A stretch of DNA of 26,969 bases from Candidatus Roizmanbacteria bacterium (GCA_013334845.1 JAAXWV010000001.1:1-26969), one strand, 5' to 3'. Counted from the first letter of the stretch, positions 15,784-25,689 are shown. Notes: generated by a model from the sequence alone, not told the origin. A program made the numbers and translations.

Positions 15784-16125
15784 ATGACGAAGCGAAATAT
15801 TAACCTAATTGTAATATTGTTTGTGGCGATCCTGTCACCAATAGTGCTATCTTCAGACGCCTTTGCGGTAAGTGCAAACGTCACTCAAGTCGAGAACTTC
15901 ATTCGAAGCGTCATCCAAGTCATTGCGGGTCTAGCCGGTCTAATAGCGACCGGATTTTTTGTTATTGGAGGCTTCGGATATATTACCAGCTCTGGAAATC
16001 CAGAGCATTTGGATCGCGCCAAAAGAACATTACTTTGGTCTGGAATAGGTCTGGCTATTGTTATAGCCGCATTCGTCATTAGTAATATTATCGTTGAAAT
16101 AGCGACAAATTCTTTCGGGAGTTAA
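15784..16125 (+). CDS. VirB2/TrbC-like pilin, 113 aa
   Basis: A signal peptide (basic MTKRN, then a hydrophobic core to about residue 28) is followed by two membrane segments (about 43-66 and 80-105) joined by YITSSGNPEHLDRAKR. This is the usual shape of a VirB2/TrbC pilin subunit. AAGGAG lies 10 bases before the ATG, and it is the first gene of the transfer operon. In monoderm bacteria such proteins are thought to form or line the surface part of the transfer channel. The same loop motif recurs in the N-terminus of the next gene. Confidence 0.88.
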   Translation: MTKRNINLIVILFVAILSPIVLSSDAFAVSANVTQVENFIRSVIQVIAGLAGLIATGFFVIGGFGYITSSGNPEHLDRAKRTLLWSGIGLAIVIAAFVISNIIVEIATNSFGS

Positions 16126-16134
16126 TTAAACAAT

Positions 16135-17676
16135 ATGATGAGCCATCTAACCATGAGTCTGCGTCTCATGGCAGACTCATCTAGTGCCATCACGGTGGTG
16201 CACAATTATGTTACGCCTACGATGCAGGCGTTAATCGCTATTGCCTCGATAGCCAGCGTGTTTTTCATTATGTATGGCGGCATACTATACATGACTAGTA
16301 GCGGTCGTCCAGAAAAGTTAGATCAAGCCAAGGTAGTGCTCAAGAATACTCTAATTGGCGTAGCATTAATAATCGGGGCCGGTGCTTTGACGGCTATTTT
16401 GAGCGGCGCCATGACACAAACAGTCTCTCCGAGTAATGCGGTGCTACCAAGCATCGAAGCGATTCAACCGTCAAGTTCGAGCAATGGTCTGATTGACATA
16501 CTAATCGGGGCAATTACTGGTCTTTTGAATAACATAATCCAAACCATAGCGGCGCCATTTATCGGAGCTCTCGATTTCTTTACAAAACAAACACCAAGCA
16601 TGGTGGATAATAGCGCCGTTTTTAACCTGTGGTTAGTAACGGTTGGTATAACCGATGCACTCTTTGTGGTTGTCATAGGACTGGTTGGTTTTCATGTTAT
16701 GAGTGCGTCTACGTTCGGTTTTGATGAAGTGGATATTAAACAACTATTACCAAGAATCGCTTTAATATTCCTACTCGTAAATACTTCGATCTTTGTAATC
16801 GACGCAATTATTGAGCTATCGAATGTTTTAATAGCGGCCATTCAACAAATTTCCGGTAGCAATACAGTCTGGCATACTTTAACTTCGGTTGTACAGGCGG
16901 CCGGTGGACAGAGTGTAGCGGCACTATTAGTCATGTTGGTATTTTTGGTGTTCTCGTTTATATTGCTTTTGTATTATGTCAGTCGTTTAGTGACGTTATA
17001 TATTGGAGCGGTTCTATCGCCACTGATATTTTTAATATGGTTGATCCCTGGATTTCGAGACTTCTCGGAAACAGCAATTAAAACCTACATAACGACAGTA
17101 TTTGTCATGTTTATACATGTCGTTATTTTATTGCTGGCATCGTCTTTATTCACCGGAATGGCGGCGGCTGGACTAGCTGGAGATGTGCCTAATGTTCTGA
17201 CTTCAATGATAGTCGGACTATCCACGGTAATTATTCTACTCAAAACCCAAGGTGTCATGATGCAATTTAGTTACGTTAGCCTAGGAGCTCGTTCAACTCG
17301 CCAACTGGGTACGCAATTCGTCAACGGCGTGAGTTTCTTGGCAGGACACGGCAAGTCTGCATACCGTTCTGCATCAGACAGTATCGCAAACAGCCGTTCA
17401 TCTTCATCATCGAGCTCAGGTAGCAGTAGAAGCTCGTCAGGATCTTCGGGCGGTAGTAAACAATCTAAATCAAAACCAAAGCCGATACAACAAGTTGGTT
17501 ATCGTCGACCAAGATCTGGTGGCGTTACGGTAACGAGAGTTCCGGCTAATAAAACCGGCACAACATACAAGGCGCCATCCCCCGGACTAACACCACGACA
17601 AACAGCCAAAGAACAAGTTATGAATTCTGTCAGTAAAAGCAAGACTAAGACGAAAGAAGGAGGTAAAAAGTCATGA
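16135..17676 (+). CDS. VirB6/TrbL-like channel protein with pilin-like N-terminus, 513 aa
   Basis: The first ~95 residues look like a second pilin domain, with the loop YMTSSGRPEKLDQAK between two membrane segments, nearly the same as the preceding gene. Then come about six more membrane segments (roughly residues 165-380) typical of VirB6/TrbL inner-membrane channel proteins. The protein ends in a long soluble tail: a serine run near 425-445 followed by a basic, Lys/Pro-rich stretch. It starts 9 bases after the pilin stop and ends in an ATGA overlap with the PrgI gene. It probably forms the membrane passage for DNA and protein. The fused pilin-like part is the unusual point. Confidence 0.85.
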   Translation: MMSHLTMSLRLMADSSSAITVVHNYVTPTMQALIAIASIASVFFIMYGGILYMTSSGRPEKLDQAKVVLKNTLIGVALIIGAGALTAILSGAMTQTVSPSNAVLPSIEAIQPSSSSNGLIDILIGAITGLLNNIIQTIAAPFIGALDFFTKQTPSMVDNSAVFNLWLVTVGITDALFVVVIGLVGFHVMSASTFGFDEVDIKQLLPRIALIFLLVNTSIFVIDAIIELSNVLIAAIQQISGSNTVWHTLTSVVQAAGGQSVAALLVMLVFLVFSFILLLYYVSRLVTLYIGAVLSPLIFLIWLIPGFRDFSETAIKTYITTVFVMFIHVVILLLASSLFTGMAAAGLAGDVPNVLTSMIVGLSTVIILLKTQGVMMQFSYVSLGARSTRQLGTQFVNGVSFLAGHGKSAYRSASDSIANSRSSSSSSSGSSRSSSGSSGGSKQSKSKPKPIQQVGYRRPRSGGVTVTRVPANKTGTTYKAPSPGLTPRQTAKEQVMNSVSKSKTKTKEGGKKS

Positions 17677-18182
17677 AAGCTACAATAGTGCCGGCTGAGG
17701 TCACATCGGTAGAAGATAAAATAACCGCTAATCTTAGTATGTCGCAATTAATACTATTTGCCATGCCTATGTTTATCGGGGCATTAATGTATTGGATATT
17801 GCCCCCTAGCATGGATTTTAGTCCATATAAGTTAGTTGTTATCGGACTGATTGCGGTGACTAGTTTTATCTTGGCTATAAGAATTAACGGAAAGATTGTC
17901 TTGTTATGGCTGATCACGATATCTAGGTATAATCGGCGACCAAAGTTCTACTTGTTTGACAAACGATCAATCTATGCGCGCGAAGATTATCCAGAGGTTA
18001 AGCAAGAAGCGAGGCAGAAAGTTACTACGACGAAACAGACTGGTCTTAGCTCATTGCCAAAGCTTAGTATCAAGGAGTCAGATTTCGTTTACTCTGCTCT
18101 GAATAATCCGATTAAAAGATTAAATTTTGAAACCAACAAGAAGGGAGAATTAAATGTTCGCATTACGGAAGTCCAAGGCTAG
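17673..18182 (+). CDS. PrgI family (VirB3-like) membrane protein, 169 aa
   Basis: The short N-terminus (MKATIVPAEVTSVEDK) followed by two membrane segments (about 25-45 and 52-70) and the charged RYNRRPKFYLF stretch match PrgI/VirB3-type proteins of Gram-positive conjugation systems. A C-terminal soluble tail of about 75 residues is present. GGAGG lies 10 bases before its ATG, which overlaps the VirB6 stop. It overlaps the next gene by 29 bases. Such proteins anchor the VirB4 ATPase to the membrane. Confidence 0.88.
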   Translation: MKATIVPAEVTSVEDKITANLSMSQLILFAMPMFIGALMYWILPPSMDFSPYKLVVIGLIAVTSFILAIRINGKIVLLWLITISRYNRRPKFYLFDKRSIYAREDYPEVKQEARQKVTTTKQTGLSSLPKLSIKESDFVYSALNNPIKRLNFETNKKGELNVRITEVQG

Positions 18183-18795
18183 ATCCAGTAGTCGCAGTCA
18201 GATTGGCATCAAGGGTATTAATGATGGTATTTTGATTTTACCGAATAACAGTTATCGAGCAGTCTTGGAGGTGTCATCGGTCAATTTTGAGCTGAAAAGC
18301 GAAGACGAGCAGGACGCAATTATCGAGACCTATGAAAGCTTTTTAAATTCGGTCGGTACTTCTTTGCAGATATTAATCAGAACTCGTGAAATCGACATGG
18401 ATAAATACCTGAGCGACCTGAAAGAGCGTCTGGAAAGCGAAGCTGAACCGGTCTATATGGAACAGCTTAAAAATTACGAGGAGTTTATCAAATCGCTGAT
18501 TTTATCGAATAAGATACTAACTCGTAGGTTTTACGTAATAGTGCCGTATAGCAATGTCGGCAAGCTGGATTTTGAATTGATTAAAGAACAGCTAGGATTA
18601 ACGGTTGACGTTGTAGCTAAAGGTATGAACAGGCTTGGTATGCAAGTCAGGCAATTATCTAGTATCGAAGCGCTTGATTTGTTTTATAGCTTCTATAATC
18701 CGCAACAAGCCAAAATACAACCACTGACAGAAAAAGCGATTCACATGATTTATACTGCCCTGATCCAAAAAGAAGAGAAAGGAGCGAAATTATGA
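18154..18795 (+). CDS. TraC-like protein, VirB4 N-terminal-type domain, 213 aa
   Basis: The sequence resembles the domain that precedes the ATPase in many VirB4/TraC proteins: NDGILILPNNSYRAVLEV, then a long helical pair with DEQDAIIETYESFLNSV and LQILIRTREIDMDKYL. No nucleotide-binding motif is present. AAGGGAG lies just before its ATG. It overlaps both neighbours, PrgI upstream by 29 bases and VirB4 downstream by 4. In this element the domain seems to be a separate subunit that works with the VirB4 ATPase. Confidence 0.8.
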   Translation: MFALRKSKARSSSRSQIGIKGINDGILILPNNSYRAVLEVSSVNFELKSEDEQDAIIETYESFLNSVGTSLQILIRTREIDMDKYLSDLKERLESEAEPVYMEQLKNYEEFIKSLILSNKILTRRFYVIVPYSNVGKLDFELIKEQLGLTVDVVAKGMNRLGMQVRQLSSIEALDLFYSFYNPQQAKIQPLTEKAIHMIYTALIQKEEKGAKL

Positions 18796-20513
18796 AACTG
18801 GCGTTAAAACGCAAGTCTAAAAAGAATAAAGCTGATGAATTAAACTTGGCTTTTGGCGAGCAAGACGCGCTTGATTTAATGTCATATGCCGGTCTAGAAG
18901 AAAATATCGACCATTTAAATATTGACGGCATATATATGCGGACACTATTCATATCCGGCTACCCGTTTGTGGCTTCAAGTGGTTGGTTGGACAGCCTAAT
19001 TAACTTCAACCACGATGCGGATATTAGCTACCATTTACATGAAGTTAACGCACTTAGCGCTTTGCCTAAATTACATCGTAAAATTACAGAGCTCGAGTCA
19101 ACTAAACGCGCCATGATTAGGGCTGGCAAGATTATTGGATCAGAAATTACCGATCCGTTAGATTCGGCTATCGAACTTCGAGATAAGATTCAACGTGGTC
19201 AAGAAAAGTTGTTCCAGATTTCGATATATGTTTGCGTAAGGGCCGAGAGTTTAGAAGAACTAAATAAAACTACAAAATTACTTGAGACTACTCTTTCATC
19301 TAGGTTGTTTTACAGTAAAACTGCTCGTTACCAACAGCTAGAAGCTTTGCAATCGATTTTACCAAGAGCCGAAGATAAACTGAACCAAAAACGTAATTTA
19401 GATAGTAGTTCGGCGGCACTCACATTCCCATTCATGTCATCCGAACTGGTGCAAGAAACTGGTATTTTGTATGGGGTCAATAAATCCAACAACTCACTGG
19501 TCATCTTAGATAGATTCAGCCTGCATAATGCCAACAGCATCGTATTCGCTCAATCCGGTAGCGGCAAAAGTTACGCCACTAAGGTTGAAATATTAAGACA
19601 GTTAATGCAAGGTACGAAAGTTATCGTAATTGATCCAGAGCGTGAGTATAAGCGTCTGGCTGATTCGGTCAATGGCACGTATATAAAAATATCTTCAACT
19701 AGCAAACAAAAGATAAATCCGTTCGATCTTACGACTACATTTAGAAAAATTAATGACCTTTCCGAGCATGTTCAAGATCTGACGGAAGTCATTGGGTTGA
19801 TGTCTGAGGGTTTATCATCGAGAGAGAAAGCAGCCGTAGATAAAGCTATTCTAAAAATATATAAGAAAGCAAAAGATACGCAACCATTATTAGAGGACTT
19901 ATATAGTGAATTGCAAAAACTCGGACAGCTCAAGCTATGTGAACGACTTGAAAAGTATATCTCAGGATCACTGGCCGAGGTGTTTAATTCCCAGACTAAT
20001 ATCAATTTAGAGAATCGCTTGGTTATTTTTGATATCAAAGACCTGCCGGAATCGTTAAGGCAAATCATGATGTTAATAGTCTCCAATTTCGTACAGAACC
20101 AGGTTAAGGCACGGCCAGAGAGACGACTACTGGTTATCGATGAAGGTTGGATGTTGCTCGAACATGAAGAAAGCGCCAGATTCGTATCGGGTCTAGTACG
20201 TCGAGCCAGAAAGTATTATTTAGGAGTGTCGATAATCACCCAGCAAGCGAATGACTTTTTACATAATGACTATGGCCGGGCTATTGCCTCGCAAAGCGCT
20301 CTACGAATATTAATGAAACAAGATACTACTACCATTAAGAACGTGGCTAGTGAGTTTAATCTTAGTGAATACGAAGAAAGTTTTCTGCTGACATGCGAGC
20401 GTGGTGATGCATTAATTATTGCCGATCAGAACCACGTTGCGGTTAAGATTGTTGCTTCCGACAAAGAACACCCGTTAATAACAACTAATCCGGCTGAGTT
20501 ATATCATCTATGA
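18792..20513 (+). CDS. virB4: VirB4/TraC-family conjugation ATPase, 573 aa
   Basis: Walker A is FAQSGSGKSYATK (about 252-264), followed by KVIVIDPEREYKRLA. Walker B is LLVIDEGWMLLEHEES (about 446-461), followed by the helical VRRARKYYLGVSIITQQ segment that marks VirB4 ATPases. The N-terminal ~230 residues carry the VirB4-specific domain. It powers assembly of the channel and is placed at the cytoplasmic membrane. AAAGGAG lies 7 bases before the ATG; 4-base overlaps connect it with both neighbours. Confidence 0.95.
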   Translation: MKLALKRKSKKNKADELNLAFGEQDALDLMSYAGLEENIDHLNIDGIYMRTLFISGYPFVASSGWLDSLINFNHDADISYHLHEVNALSALPKLHRKITELESTKRAMIRAGKIIGSEITDPLDSAIELRDKIQRGQEKLFQISIYVCVRAESLEELNKTTKLLETTLSSRLFYSKTARYQQLEALQSILPRAEDKLNQKRNLDSSSAALTFPFMSSELVQETGILYGVNKSNNSLVILDRFSLHNANSIVFAQSGSGKSYATKVEILRQLMQGTKVIVIDPEREYKRLADSVNGTYIKISSTSKQKINPFDLTTTFRKINDLSEHVQDLTEVIGLMSEGLSSREKAAVDKAILKIYKKAKDTQPLLEDLYSELQKLGQLKLCERLEKYISGSLAEVFNSQTNINLENRLVIFDIKDLPESLRQIMMLIVSNFVQNQVKARPERRLLVIDEGWMLLEHEESARFVSGLVRRARKYYLGVSIITQQANDFLHNDYGRAIASQSALRILMKQDTTTIKNVASEFNLSEYEESFLLTCERGDALIIADQNHVAVKIVASDKEHPLITTNPAELYHL

Positions 20514-21061
20514 GCCCAGTCCTCGTTATAAGTATGCTAAACGGCAATATCAGGAAGTATGCTATCGCGGCGGCCTTAACTGTCACGTTCGTCCTTATGA
20601 TGCCGCTACTAGCGATATTATCTTTAGGCGAGGACGCAATGAGCTTTTTGGCCGGCAGTGCGAGTGCTCAGTCGGCCGAAGAACAAGGTTTTTATATGGG
20701 TGCGGCAGTTCCAGGTGATACCTATGCTTGGGGTAATTGCACTTATTGGACATTTGCTATGAGGTTATGGGCAGATAAACCGATCCCAACTACTTGGGGT
20801 AATGCCAATACTTGGGATGAAAATGCCGTTTTAGATGGTTATGTAGTTGATCATGTGCCAGCCGTAGCAACTATTATGCAGACGGATGACGGTGATCTTG
20901 GCCATGTGGCTTTCGTAACGACAATCAATGCCGAGACCGGACAGTGGACGATATCCGAAATGAATGCACCGAGGTTCAATGTAGTTAGTACTAGAACTTT
21001 CGATAAGTCATCAGCTATATACTACGATTTTATTCACGACAAGATGGAGCCAACTCCATGA
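20510..21061 (+). CDS. CHAP-domain cell wall hydrolase (VirB1-like role), 183 aa
   Basis: An N-terminal hydrophobic segment (about 15-40, ending in an Ala/Ser-rich SASAQSAEE) serves as signal or anchor. A CHAP domain follows, with the catalytic Cys in YAWGNCTYWTFAMR (about residue 77), the His in LGHVAFVTTI (about 132) and an acidic residue in ISEMN. CHAP enzymes cut peptidoglycan, and in Gram-positive conjugation operons they open the wall for the channel. ATGA overlaps link it to VirB4 and to the coupling protein gene. Confidence 0.92.
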   Translation: MSPVLVISMLNGNIRKYAIAAALTVTFVLMMPLLAILSLGEDAMSFLAGSASAQSAEEQGFYMGAAVPGDTYAWGNCTYWTFAMRLWADKPIPTTWGNANTWDENAVLDGYVVDHVPAVATIMQTDDGDLGHVAFVTTINAETGQWTISEMNAPRFNVVSTRTFDKSSAIYYDFIHDKMEPTP

Positions 21062-23553
21062 TAATCGAGGCATTTAATCGCAAGCATCTGAAACAACGCC
21101 AAATGATCTGGTTGGAGGTAACGCCGCCATCATCAATTGCAAAAACCCCGGAGTCCACCGAACAACTTTTCTCTGTCATACACGGGATGCATTCTACTCG
21201 TCGATTGAAAGACAAACTTTTATCACGATCGCCAGTAATGAGCTTTGAAATTGTATCAACCAAGAAAGATGGAATCCGATATTTGATTCAAGTAGAAAAG
21301 CCCAGCTCAGAAACGATTCAAAAAGCCATCACAGCGTACATACCAGACGCTAAAGTTAAAGAAATTAACCAACTAACTCACACCTGTTCTCATATCGTAG
21401 ATTTTAAAGCAACCGGACATTTTGTTTTGCCGCTAACCCTTGCGTCCGCGTTTGATCAACACGATCCATTGTCTTATGTAACTGGTGCTATGACAAAACT
21501 AGATGAAGCTGAGCAAATAAGCCTGCAAATTGTGTTATCGCCTATAAAATTGCGCGAAGCTAGTAAGCTGGCTCGAAAAATACTAAGTAATGAGGATATA
21601 CTATCTAAAGTCAGCGCTGGAAAGTTTGTGTGGTTGCAACAAGCAAGCAACGTATTAAATAAAATAGCCTTTGGCCTAACTGATTTAACAGGCGAAGTAT
21701 ATAACAATTCATCATCTAGCTCGTACACTATCCACACAGATAAACAAGATATTTCATTCAAATCTCAAGTTGCAAAACGCGAGCGACCAGCGAGAACACT
21801 GAGTAGCTTTGAGCAAGAATTAATGCAATCAATGCACCAAAAAGTAACTCAGCCACTATTTAAAGTTAGCCTGAGGGTATTAACTAGCGGAACAAATGCC
21901 AAAGAGCATGCACGGGCTATCAGGAATGCCCTAAATGGATACAGCGTACCGCTTTATCAATCACTAAAAGCAAAAACTAATCTGTCATATCTTCGTAATC
22001 ATAGACGCAAGTTAGCAAATTCAAGATTACCGGCATTATATTGCCATAGTTCTATGATATTGTCGGCTGCAGAAGTTGCCGGACTATATCATTTCCCGTC
22101 AAGCCGAATTAGCCGAACCGATAATCTGATTACATCGCTAAGCAGAACTCTACCGGCGCCGACATCACTTAAAAATAATCCAAAATTAGACGTAATTATT
22201 GGTGAAAACGTACACCACGGTGTAGTAACTCCAATTGGGTTAACCGAACAAGAGCGCCAAAAACACTTATACGTTATTGGCGGGACTGGTAATGGTAAAA
22301 CTACTACCCTGCAGTATCAAATAGTACAAGATATACAATCGGGTAAAGGCTTGGCGGTTATTGATCCGCACGGTGACATGGCAGAGACACTACTGGGTTA
22401 TGTACCAAAGAATCGTATTATAGATGTTATATATTTCAACCCCGATGATCTTGAATATCCAATAGGATTAAACCTACTAGAACTAACAGACGAATTAAGT
22501 GGTAACGAGTTACTTCGCGAAAAAGACATAATCACAGAGTCAGTCATATCTATATTTAGGAAGATATTTTCGGATGAAGATAGCGGCGGACACCGTATCG
22601 AATACATACTGCGAAATACTATTCAAACAGCACTAACCATAAAAGACGCCACATTATTCACAGTGTTTGATTTACTAAACGACGGAAAATATCGCAAGAC
22701 AATCATAAAAAGCTTAACAGACAAAAATCTAATCAACTTCTGGAATAATGAGATTGGTAAGGCTGGTGACATGCAGAAAGTAAAAATGGTCGCTGGTATC
22801 ACAGCCAAGATCGGACGTTTCTTGTTTTCAGCATCAGCAAAACAAATCCTTGAACAGCCAAAATCCACAATCGATTTTGACGATATAATTAACAGTGGCA
22901 AAATCCTCATTTGCAACTTTTCTAAAGGTTTAATTGGCGAAGATACGTCAGAACTATTTGGAATAAAAGTGCTAGCAAAACTACAGCTTGCTAGCTTACG
23001 TCGAGCTCGCATTAAACAAAGTGAGCGTCGAACATTTTATATTTATGTTGATGAGTTTCAAAACTTCGCTACGACATCATTCGTGCAAATGCTCTCGGAA
23101 GCCAGAAAGTACCGAATATATATGGTCATGGCCGAACAGTCTACCTCACAGCAAGATGATCAACAAATGGTAAACATTATTCTTGCTAACGTTGGTACGG
23201 TATTATGTTTCAGAACCGGCAATCCTCGCGATGAACAGATATTACTACCACTTTTTAGCCCTTACATCGGTCCAGGCGAGATAAGTAATCTACCAGCCTA
23301 TTGCTTTTATGCGAAACTATCTGCTGTACAACCTCAAGAGCCATTATCGGGACAAACATTACTGCTTGAAAATGATGGCGATGACAAAATTGCCGAAAAG
23401 GTTATGATAGCTTCTAGGTTGTATTATGCTATGAAACAAAAGCCTTCAGAAACCAATAAATCGAAAAAGACACCTAATACCAACAAAGATAATCAACAAA
23501 CAGCAACGTCAGCTACCACAAGCTCTGGTGAGGCGATGATCGATGAGACCTAA
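21058..23553 (+). CDS. VirD4/TraG-type coupling ATPase, 831 aa
   Basis: Walker A is VIGGTGNGKTTTLQYQ (about 403-418), followed by GLAVIDPHGDMAETLL. Walker B is FYIYVDEFQNFATTSF (about 659-674), then MLSEARKYRIYMVMAEQS. This is the pattern of type IV coupling proteins (TraG/TraD/VirD4), which bring the DNA-relaxase complex to the channel. The N-terminal ~380 residues are unusually long and have no obvious membrane helices; this part may dock on other transfer proteins. The tail is Lys/Asn/Thr-rich and disordered. It is the last gene of the transfer operon and is followed by an inverted repeat. Confidence 0.92.
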   Translation: MIIEAFNRKHLKQRQMIWLEVTPPSSIAKTPESTEQLFSVIHGMHSTRRLKDKLLSRSPVMSFEIVSTKKDGIRYLIQVEKPSSETIQKAITAYIPDAKVKEINQLTHTCSHIVDFKATGHFVLPLTLASAFDQHDPLSYVTGAMTKLDEAEQISLQIVLSPIKLREASKLARKILSNEDILSKVSAGKFVWLQQASNVLNKIAFGLTDLTGEVYNNSSSSSYTIHTDKQDISFKSQVAKRERPARTLSSFEQELMQSMHQKVTQPLFKVSLRVLTSGTNAKEHARAIRNALNGYSVPLYQSLKAKTNLSYLRNHRRKLANSRLPALYCHSSMILSAAEVAGLYHFPSSRISRTDNLITSLSRTLPAPTSLKNNPKLDVIIGENVHHGVVTPIGLTEQERQKHLYVIGGTGNGKTTTLQYQIVQDIQSGKGLAVIDPHGDMAETLLGYVPKNRIIDVIYFNPDDLEYPIGLNLLELTDELSGNELLREKDIITESVISIFRKIFSDEDSGGHRIEYILRNTIQTALTIKDATLFTVFDLLNDGKYRKTIIKSLTDKNLINFWNNEIGKAGDMQKVKMVAGITAKIGRFLFSASAKQILEQPKSTIDFDDIINSGKILICNFSKGLIGEDTSELFGIKVLAKLQLASLRRARIKQSERRTFYIYVDEFQNFATTSFVQMLSEARKYRIYMVMAEQSTSQQDDQQMVNIILANVGTVLCFRTGNPRDEQILLPLFSPYIGPGEISNLPAYCFYAKLSAVQPQEPLSGQTLLLENDGDDKIAEKVMIASRLYYAMKQKPSETNKSKKTPNTNKDNQQTATSATTSSGEAMIDET

Positions 23554-23559
23554 TATTTA

Positions 23560-23585
23560 TATAAGATATTCATGACTATCTTATA
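23560..23585 (+). terminator. Inverted repeat after transfer operon
   Basis: TATAAGATA (23560-23568) and TATCTTATA (23577-23585) form a perfect 9-bp stem with an 8-base loop, 7 bases after the coupling protein stop. The stem is AT-rich and lacks a T-run, so it could be a weak terminator, an RNA-stabilising hairpin, or an operator for the next gene. Confidence 0.4.
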
Positions 23586-23629
23586 CAGATAGAATAATAA
23601 CTAACTGTAAGTTGTGCGCTTAGAGGTAG

Positions 23630-23635
23630 TATAAT
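23630..23635 (+). promoter_or_regulatory. -10 box of PHP-ABC module
   Basis: A perfect TATAAT lies 26 bases before the ATG at 23662. No good -35 box is visible. A leader of about 20 bases with GGAAG is predicted, unlike the leaderless genes of the other cargo block. Confidence 0.5.
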
Positions 23636-23661
23636 AGAAGTCGAGATGGAAGTTTACAATA

Positions 23662-25689
23662 ATGAAGAAGATTGATCTTCATATACACACTGTGGCTACT
23701 ATTTTTGATGCCGACTTCATTTTTGATATGGCAAAGTTGTCTGAATATGTAAGCGTGATGGGATTAGACGGAATTGCCATAACAAATCATAACATGTTTG
23801 ATAGGTCTCAGTTCGACTCAATATCAAATACCTTAGATATCACGGTACTGCCAGGAATTGAGGTTAGTCTCGGATCGGGTCCAGGCCATATGTTATTGAT
23901 ATCTGATCGTACAAATCTAGATGATTTTACTGCAAAGTGTGCAAAAATATCAGACCAAATAAAGACCGGTAATGATGCTATAGATATTGCACAATTAACA
24001 AGGATATTTGGTGACTTATCAAAATATTTATTGATACCACATTATGATAAAAAGCCCCCTTTAGATCAAATTAGCTTGGATGCACTGGGGACGAATTTTA
24101 TAGTCGGAGAGGTATCTAGCGCAAAAAAATTTATTTATGCGCTTAAAAACAATGAACTTCCAACTCCGTTATTGATGAGTGATGGGCGCGCAAAATCCGA
24201 TTGGGAGTTTAAAACTCGTCAGACATATATAGATATCGGGACCATCGACATCAGATCTATAAAAATAGCTCTCGCCGATAAAACAAAACTATCTCTTTCA
24301 GATAAGGACGGGAGTGAGCTAATTCAAGTCACGCCTAGCGGTATTACAATATCCAGCGGATTAACAGTAATTTTGGGAGGAAGGTCGTCTGGGAAGTCCT
24401 ACACTCTTGATGAAATCAGCAAATATAATGACCATGTAAAATACATCAAACAATTTGACCTTATTGAAATAGATCCAGAAAAAGAGGCTCAAGCCTTTAA
24501 TGATCGCGTCGGCAAGCGACAACGACAATATGGAGACAGTTATCTTGAGAAATTTAAGGACGTTGTCAATGATGTAAGAAATATATCTATTGATAAAGAC
24601 GAGCGTAGAGTAAATGAATACCTCGAATCGTTGATGAAATATGCCGCCGATACCGAGAGACAAGATGCGTTTTCTAAAGCAATAATCTTCTCAGAGTCGG
24701 AGTTGCATATTGATTATGGTGAAAAATTAGAGAAGATAATTGAAGCCACAAAAACCTTACTAAACCCCGGAAAATATTCAGATATCTTAGAGCCACATTT
24801 AAATCGCGACGACTTAATTGGTTTATTGCACGATTTGATTATTCGGTATAGAAGCGAGGCTACAATCATAAAAAAACAAGAGATAGCTAATGATCTAGTA
24901 GCATCTATTAAACACCGTTTAGGAGCCATGTCGGCAATTTCACCAATAAAAGATGTTGATCTGCTTGAGATTGCACGCAATAAGGCTAAAATAGTGAAGT
25001 TTTCTTCCATTGTTAAGGAAATCCAAAAACCTAGAACCATAACCACAAATGTGGTAGGAAAATTCAAAATAGAGCAAAGAAGTATACCAATAAAAGGGGC
25101 CCAAGACCTAAAAGACATTAGCGGTAAAAAATTGGGTTTTTCTGACGCATTTCCTCATTACAACAACCCTTACGGTTTTCTGGAGGCACTCAAATCGATA
25201 GATGGTGTCGATCCCGAGACTTACTATAAATATTATACAAAAATCGAATACAACATACTTAATCAGTATGGAGTGCCAGTTTCGGGCGGTGAACGTGCAG
25301 AATTTAGGCTAATTAATGAAATAGGTACCGCAACTAGCTTTGATATGCTGTTAATTGATGAGCCAGAGTCATCATTTGATAACATTTTTTTGTCATCAGA
25401 TGTCAATGAGACTATTAAAAATATAGCTAAAAATACTCCTGTTGTAATCGTGACACACAATAACACAGTTGGCGCATCGATAAAGCCAAATTACTTAATT
25501 TATACAGAACGTAATATAGTAGAAGGAAGCCCGATATATAAACTCTACTCAGGTAGGGCCACTGACAGGTCATTAGTCAGTGATAGCGGTGATACTATAA
25601 GCAATAGTGAGGTTACTCTAAAATACCTAGAAGCTGGTAAAAATATATACAACGAAAGAGGTCAAATATATGCAATGCTTGAAAATTAA
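23662..25689 (+). CDS. PHP phosphoesterase fused to ABC/SMC-type ATPase, 675 aa
   Basis: The N-terminal ~200 residues form a PHP metal phosphoesterase: DLHIHT (His7, His9), AITNHN, LPGIEVS, LIPHYD and LLMSDGRAKSDW. An ABC-type ATPase follows: Walker A ILGGRSSGKSYT (about 236-247), signature VSGGERAEF (about 538-546), Walker B MLLIDEPESSFD (about 560-571) and an H-loop IVTHNN (about 596). The insert between the ATPase halves is mostly helical. The same order is seen in TrlF-type PHP-ATPases linked to phage defence, but those I recall are longer. The PHP part may cut nucleic acid or a nucleotide when the ATPase senses an invader; this is inference. The next gene overlaps its end by 20 bases. 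Confidence 0.85.
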   Translation: MKKIDLHIHTVATIFDADFIFDMAKLSEYVSVMGLDGIAITNHNMFDRSQFDSISNTLDITVLPGIEVSLGSGPGHMLLISDRTNLDDFTAKCAKISDQIKTGNDAIDIAQLTRIFGDLSKYLLIPHYDKKPPLDQISLDALGTNFIVGEVSSAKKFIYALKNNELPTPLLMSDGRAKSDWEFKTRQTYIDIGTIDIRSIKIALADKTKLSLSDKDGSELIQVTPSGITISSGLTVILGGRSSGKSYTLDEISKYNDHVKYIKQFDLIEIDPEKEAQAFNDRVGKRQRQYGDSYLEKFKDVVNDVRNISIDKDERRVNEYLESLMKYAADTERQDAFSKAIIFSESELHIDYGEKLEKIIEATKTLLNPGKYSDILEPHLNRDDLIGLLHDLIIRYRSEATIIKKQEIANDLVASIKHRLGAMSAISPIKDVDLLEIARNKAKIVKFSSIVKEIQKPRTITTNVVGKFKIEQRSIPIKGAQDLKDISGKKLGFSDAFPHYNNPYGFLEALKSIDGVDPETYYKYYTKIEYNILNQYGVPVSGGERAEFRLINEIGTATSFDMLLIDEPESSFDNIFLSSDVNETIKNIAKNTPVVIVTHNNTVGASIKPNYLIYTERNIVEGSPIYKLYSGRATDRSLVSDSGDTISNSEVTLKYLEAGKNIYNERGQIYAMLEN

